DNA of 64,000 nucleotides from Pisolithus tinctorius. Taxonomy: Eukaryota; Basidiomycota; Agaricomycetes; Boletales; Pisolithaceae. Each line of letters starts with the position of its first letter. Position 1 is the first letter of the stretch. The stretch is from the NCBI GenBank assembly GCA_024663395.1, contig JANFAH010000006.1, forward strand, positions 1,364,001-1,428,000. The letters run 5' to 3'. The notes beneath the pieces are model-generated. The model had not been told where the DNA came from, did no database searches, and saw only the letters and a program-made list of their open reading frames with translations. Of this stretch, positions 63,501 through 64,000 are shown piece after piece. A program made the position numbers and the translations under genes.

Positions 63501-64000
63501 AGGGGATCGTTTCGAACCAATCAGGACCACTCGTGCCGCTATGCCGGCGGATGATGGTTCGCAGGATCACTCCTTGGCTGTTCGGCGCTTGGTGGAGATA
63601 TGCGTTACTTTCCTTTCCGTCGTTCCTGCGCTGCAAAATCCAGTGGGTGAGGTGACCCATAACAAGGAACTCGTTAAAGTGGTGACCAACTGTTCTGAAG
63701 AGAAGTTACTGGTTCTAGGGCCTCCCCTGTTGACGGTCGTATGCAAGAGGTTACTAAACCTCAATGCCCATGTCTTGGATACCCTATTGGGCAAATGCGC
63801 TGATCTCCTGCAGCGTTATTCGCATGCCTTCAATGCACAGTTCCATCTCCTAGTCACTGACCTGCTGAAATGTACCATGCACATCTGGTTGGAGAAGAAG
63901 GTCGCCGGTTCTGTATTGGGTGACCACGTTCTGGATCTTTGTGCTTGGATTTCGGGCATCGCGAGGAAGAAAGTAACATTCTGGAAGGTCCGTGATTCGG
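60510..64000 (+). CDS. TEL1: TEL1/ATM checkpoint kinase, N-terminal part
   Basis: N-terminal helical solenoid of the ATM/Tel1 kinase, which signals double-strand breaks and maintains telomeres. The gene runs off the right edge, so the kinase domain is not in the window. Exons 60510-61832, 61880-63343 and 63400-64000 give about 1129 residues. The start carries the TAN motif, L-x3-K-x2-ER-x3-I, in VDRLRSEKVKERQEGIAALR (residues about 8-27), followed by DGRGWLVLYQALFTTV. The rest is HEAT-like helices (YLKTIRVLLSWTPHMDHVNL, LLVLLNGEAESKWGIDGLF, LQILLFLIDRHWAEFHNAL) with an acidic insert near 61020-61110. The intron 61833-61879 is GC-AG with a CTGAC branch site; the next intron is 63344-63399. TEL1 is assigned from the TAN motif, size and position; without the kinase part this is strong but not final. 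Confidence 0.85.
61833..61879 (+). other. GC-AG intron in TEL1
   Basis: A 47-nt intron with donor AAG|GCACGC, branch-like TTGCTGACT and acceptor CTTCTCAG. It joins 441 codons exactly to 488 codons in phase 0. Without it the frame closes at 61946, and no GT donor nearby gives the correct phase. Confidence 0.75.

Overview
The window reads as nuclear DNA of a filamentous basidiomycete, most likely an agaricomycete. Genes are cut by many 45-95 nt GT-AG introns with CTGAC/CTAAC-like branch sites, base composition is near balanced, and the protein set is fungal: TOR, ARP8, fused ADE2, ELMO/CED-12, STE20, a giant DUF6606/DUF3638/DUF3645 protein and TEL1. There are no operons; neighbours are tandem, divergent or convergent. 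Exon models below were built by hand from reading frame, splice motifs and family conservation. Where exon lengths were summed (Con7-like factor, F-box/RCC1 protein, R3H/SUZ protein, RSA3, RPB4, ADE2, the KEN-box protein, the DUF3638 giant, TEL1) they total an intact frame.

Layout. 1-2244: 3' part of TOR kinase. 2720-5430: ARP8 of the INO80 remodeller. 8342-9997: a Con7-like C2H2 transcription factor, flanked by gene-free stretches of 2.9 kb and 6.7 kb. 16651-18826: F-box plus RCC1-repeat protein. 18827-23164: gene-poor, with an intron-containing tRNA-Pro(AGG), one orphan reading frame and a diverged two-copy repeat. 23165-26054: ELMO-like protein. 26441-28663 (minus): methylenetetrahydrofolate reductase with an upstream TCACGTGA box. 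29003-29584 (minus): small DUF202 membrane protein, divergent from a KEN-box-bearing low-complexity protein at 29684-31638. 31639-33113: non-coding, partly AT-rich. 33114-35057 (minus): ADE2, divergent from RSA3 at 35200-35897. 36351-38254: vacuolar-type amino acid transporter. 38561-41417: R3H/SUZ RNA-binding protein. 41675-42467: RPB4, convergent with PUS1 (42570-44896, minus). 46122-48872: STE20/PAK kinase. 50562-60179: a giant protein of about 3101 residues. 60510 to the right edge: N-terminal part of TEL1/ATM.

Most genes are conserved housekeeping or signalling genes. Growth control (TOR), amino acid transport, one-carbon and purine synthesis (MTHFR, ADE2), ribosome assembly (RSA3), transcription (RPB4, ARP8), tRNA modification (PUS1), morphogenesis (STE20, ELMO) and DNA damage signalling (TEL1) sit together without a clear shared pathway, so I see no gene cluster. 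The most unusual item is the giant DUF3638/DUF3645 protein: its C-terminal third carries an ordered set of motifs resembling a SecA/SF2-type helicase ATPase. Smaller oddities are two GC-AG introns (RSA3 and TEL1), a 20-nt microexon in the transporter gene, and the long empty flanks of the Con7-like gene.
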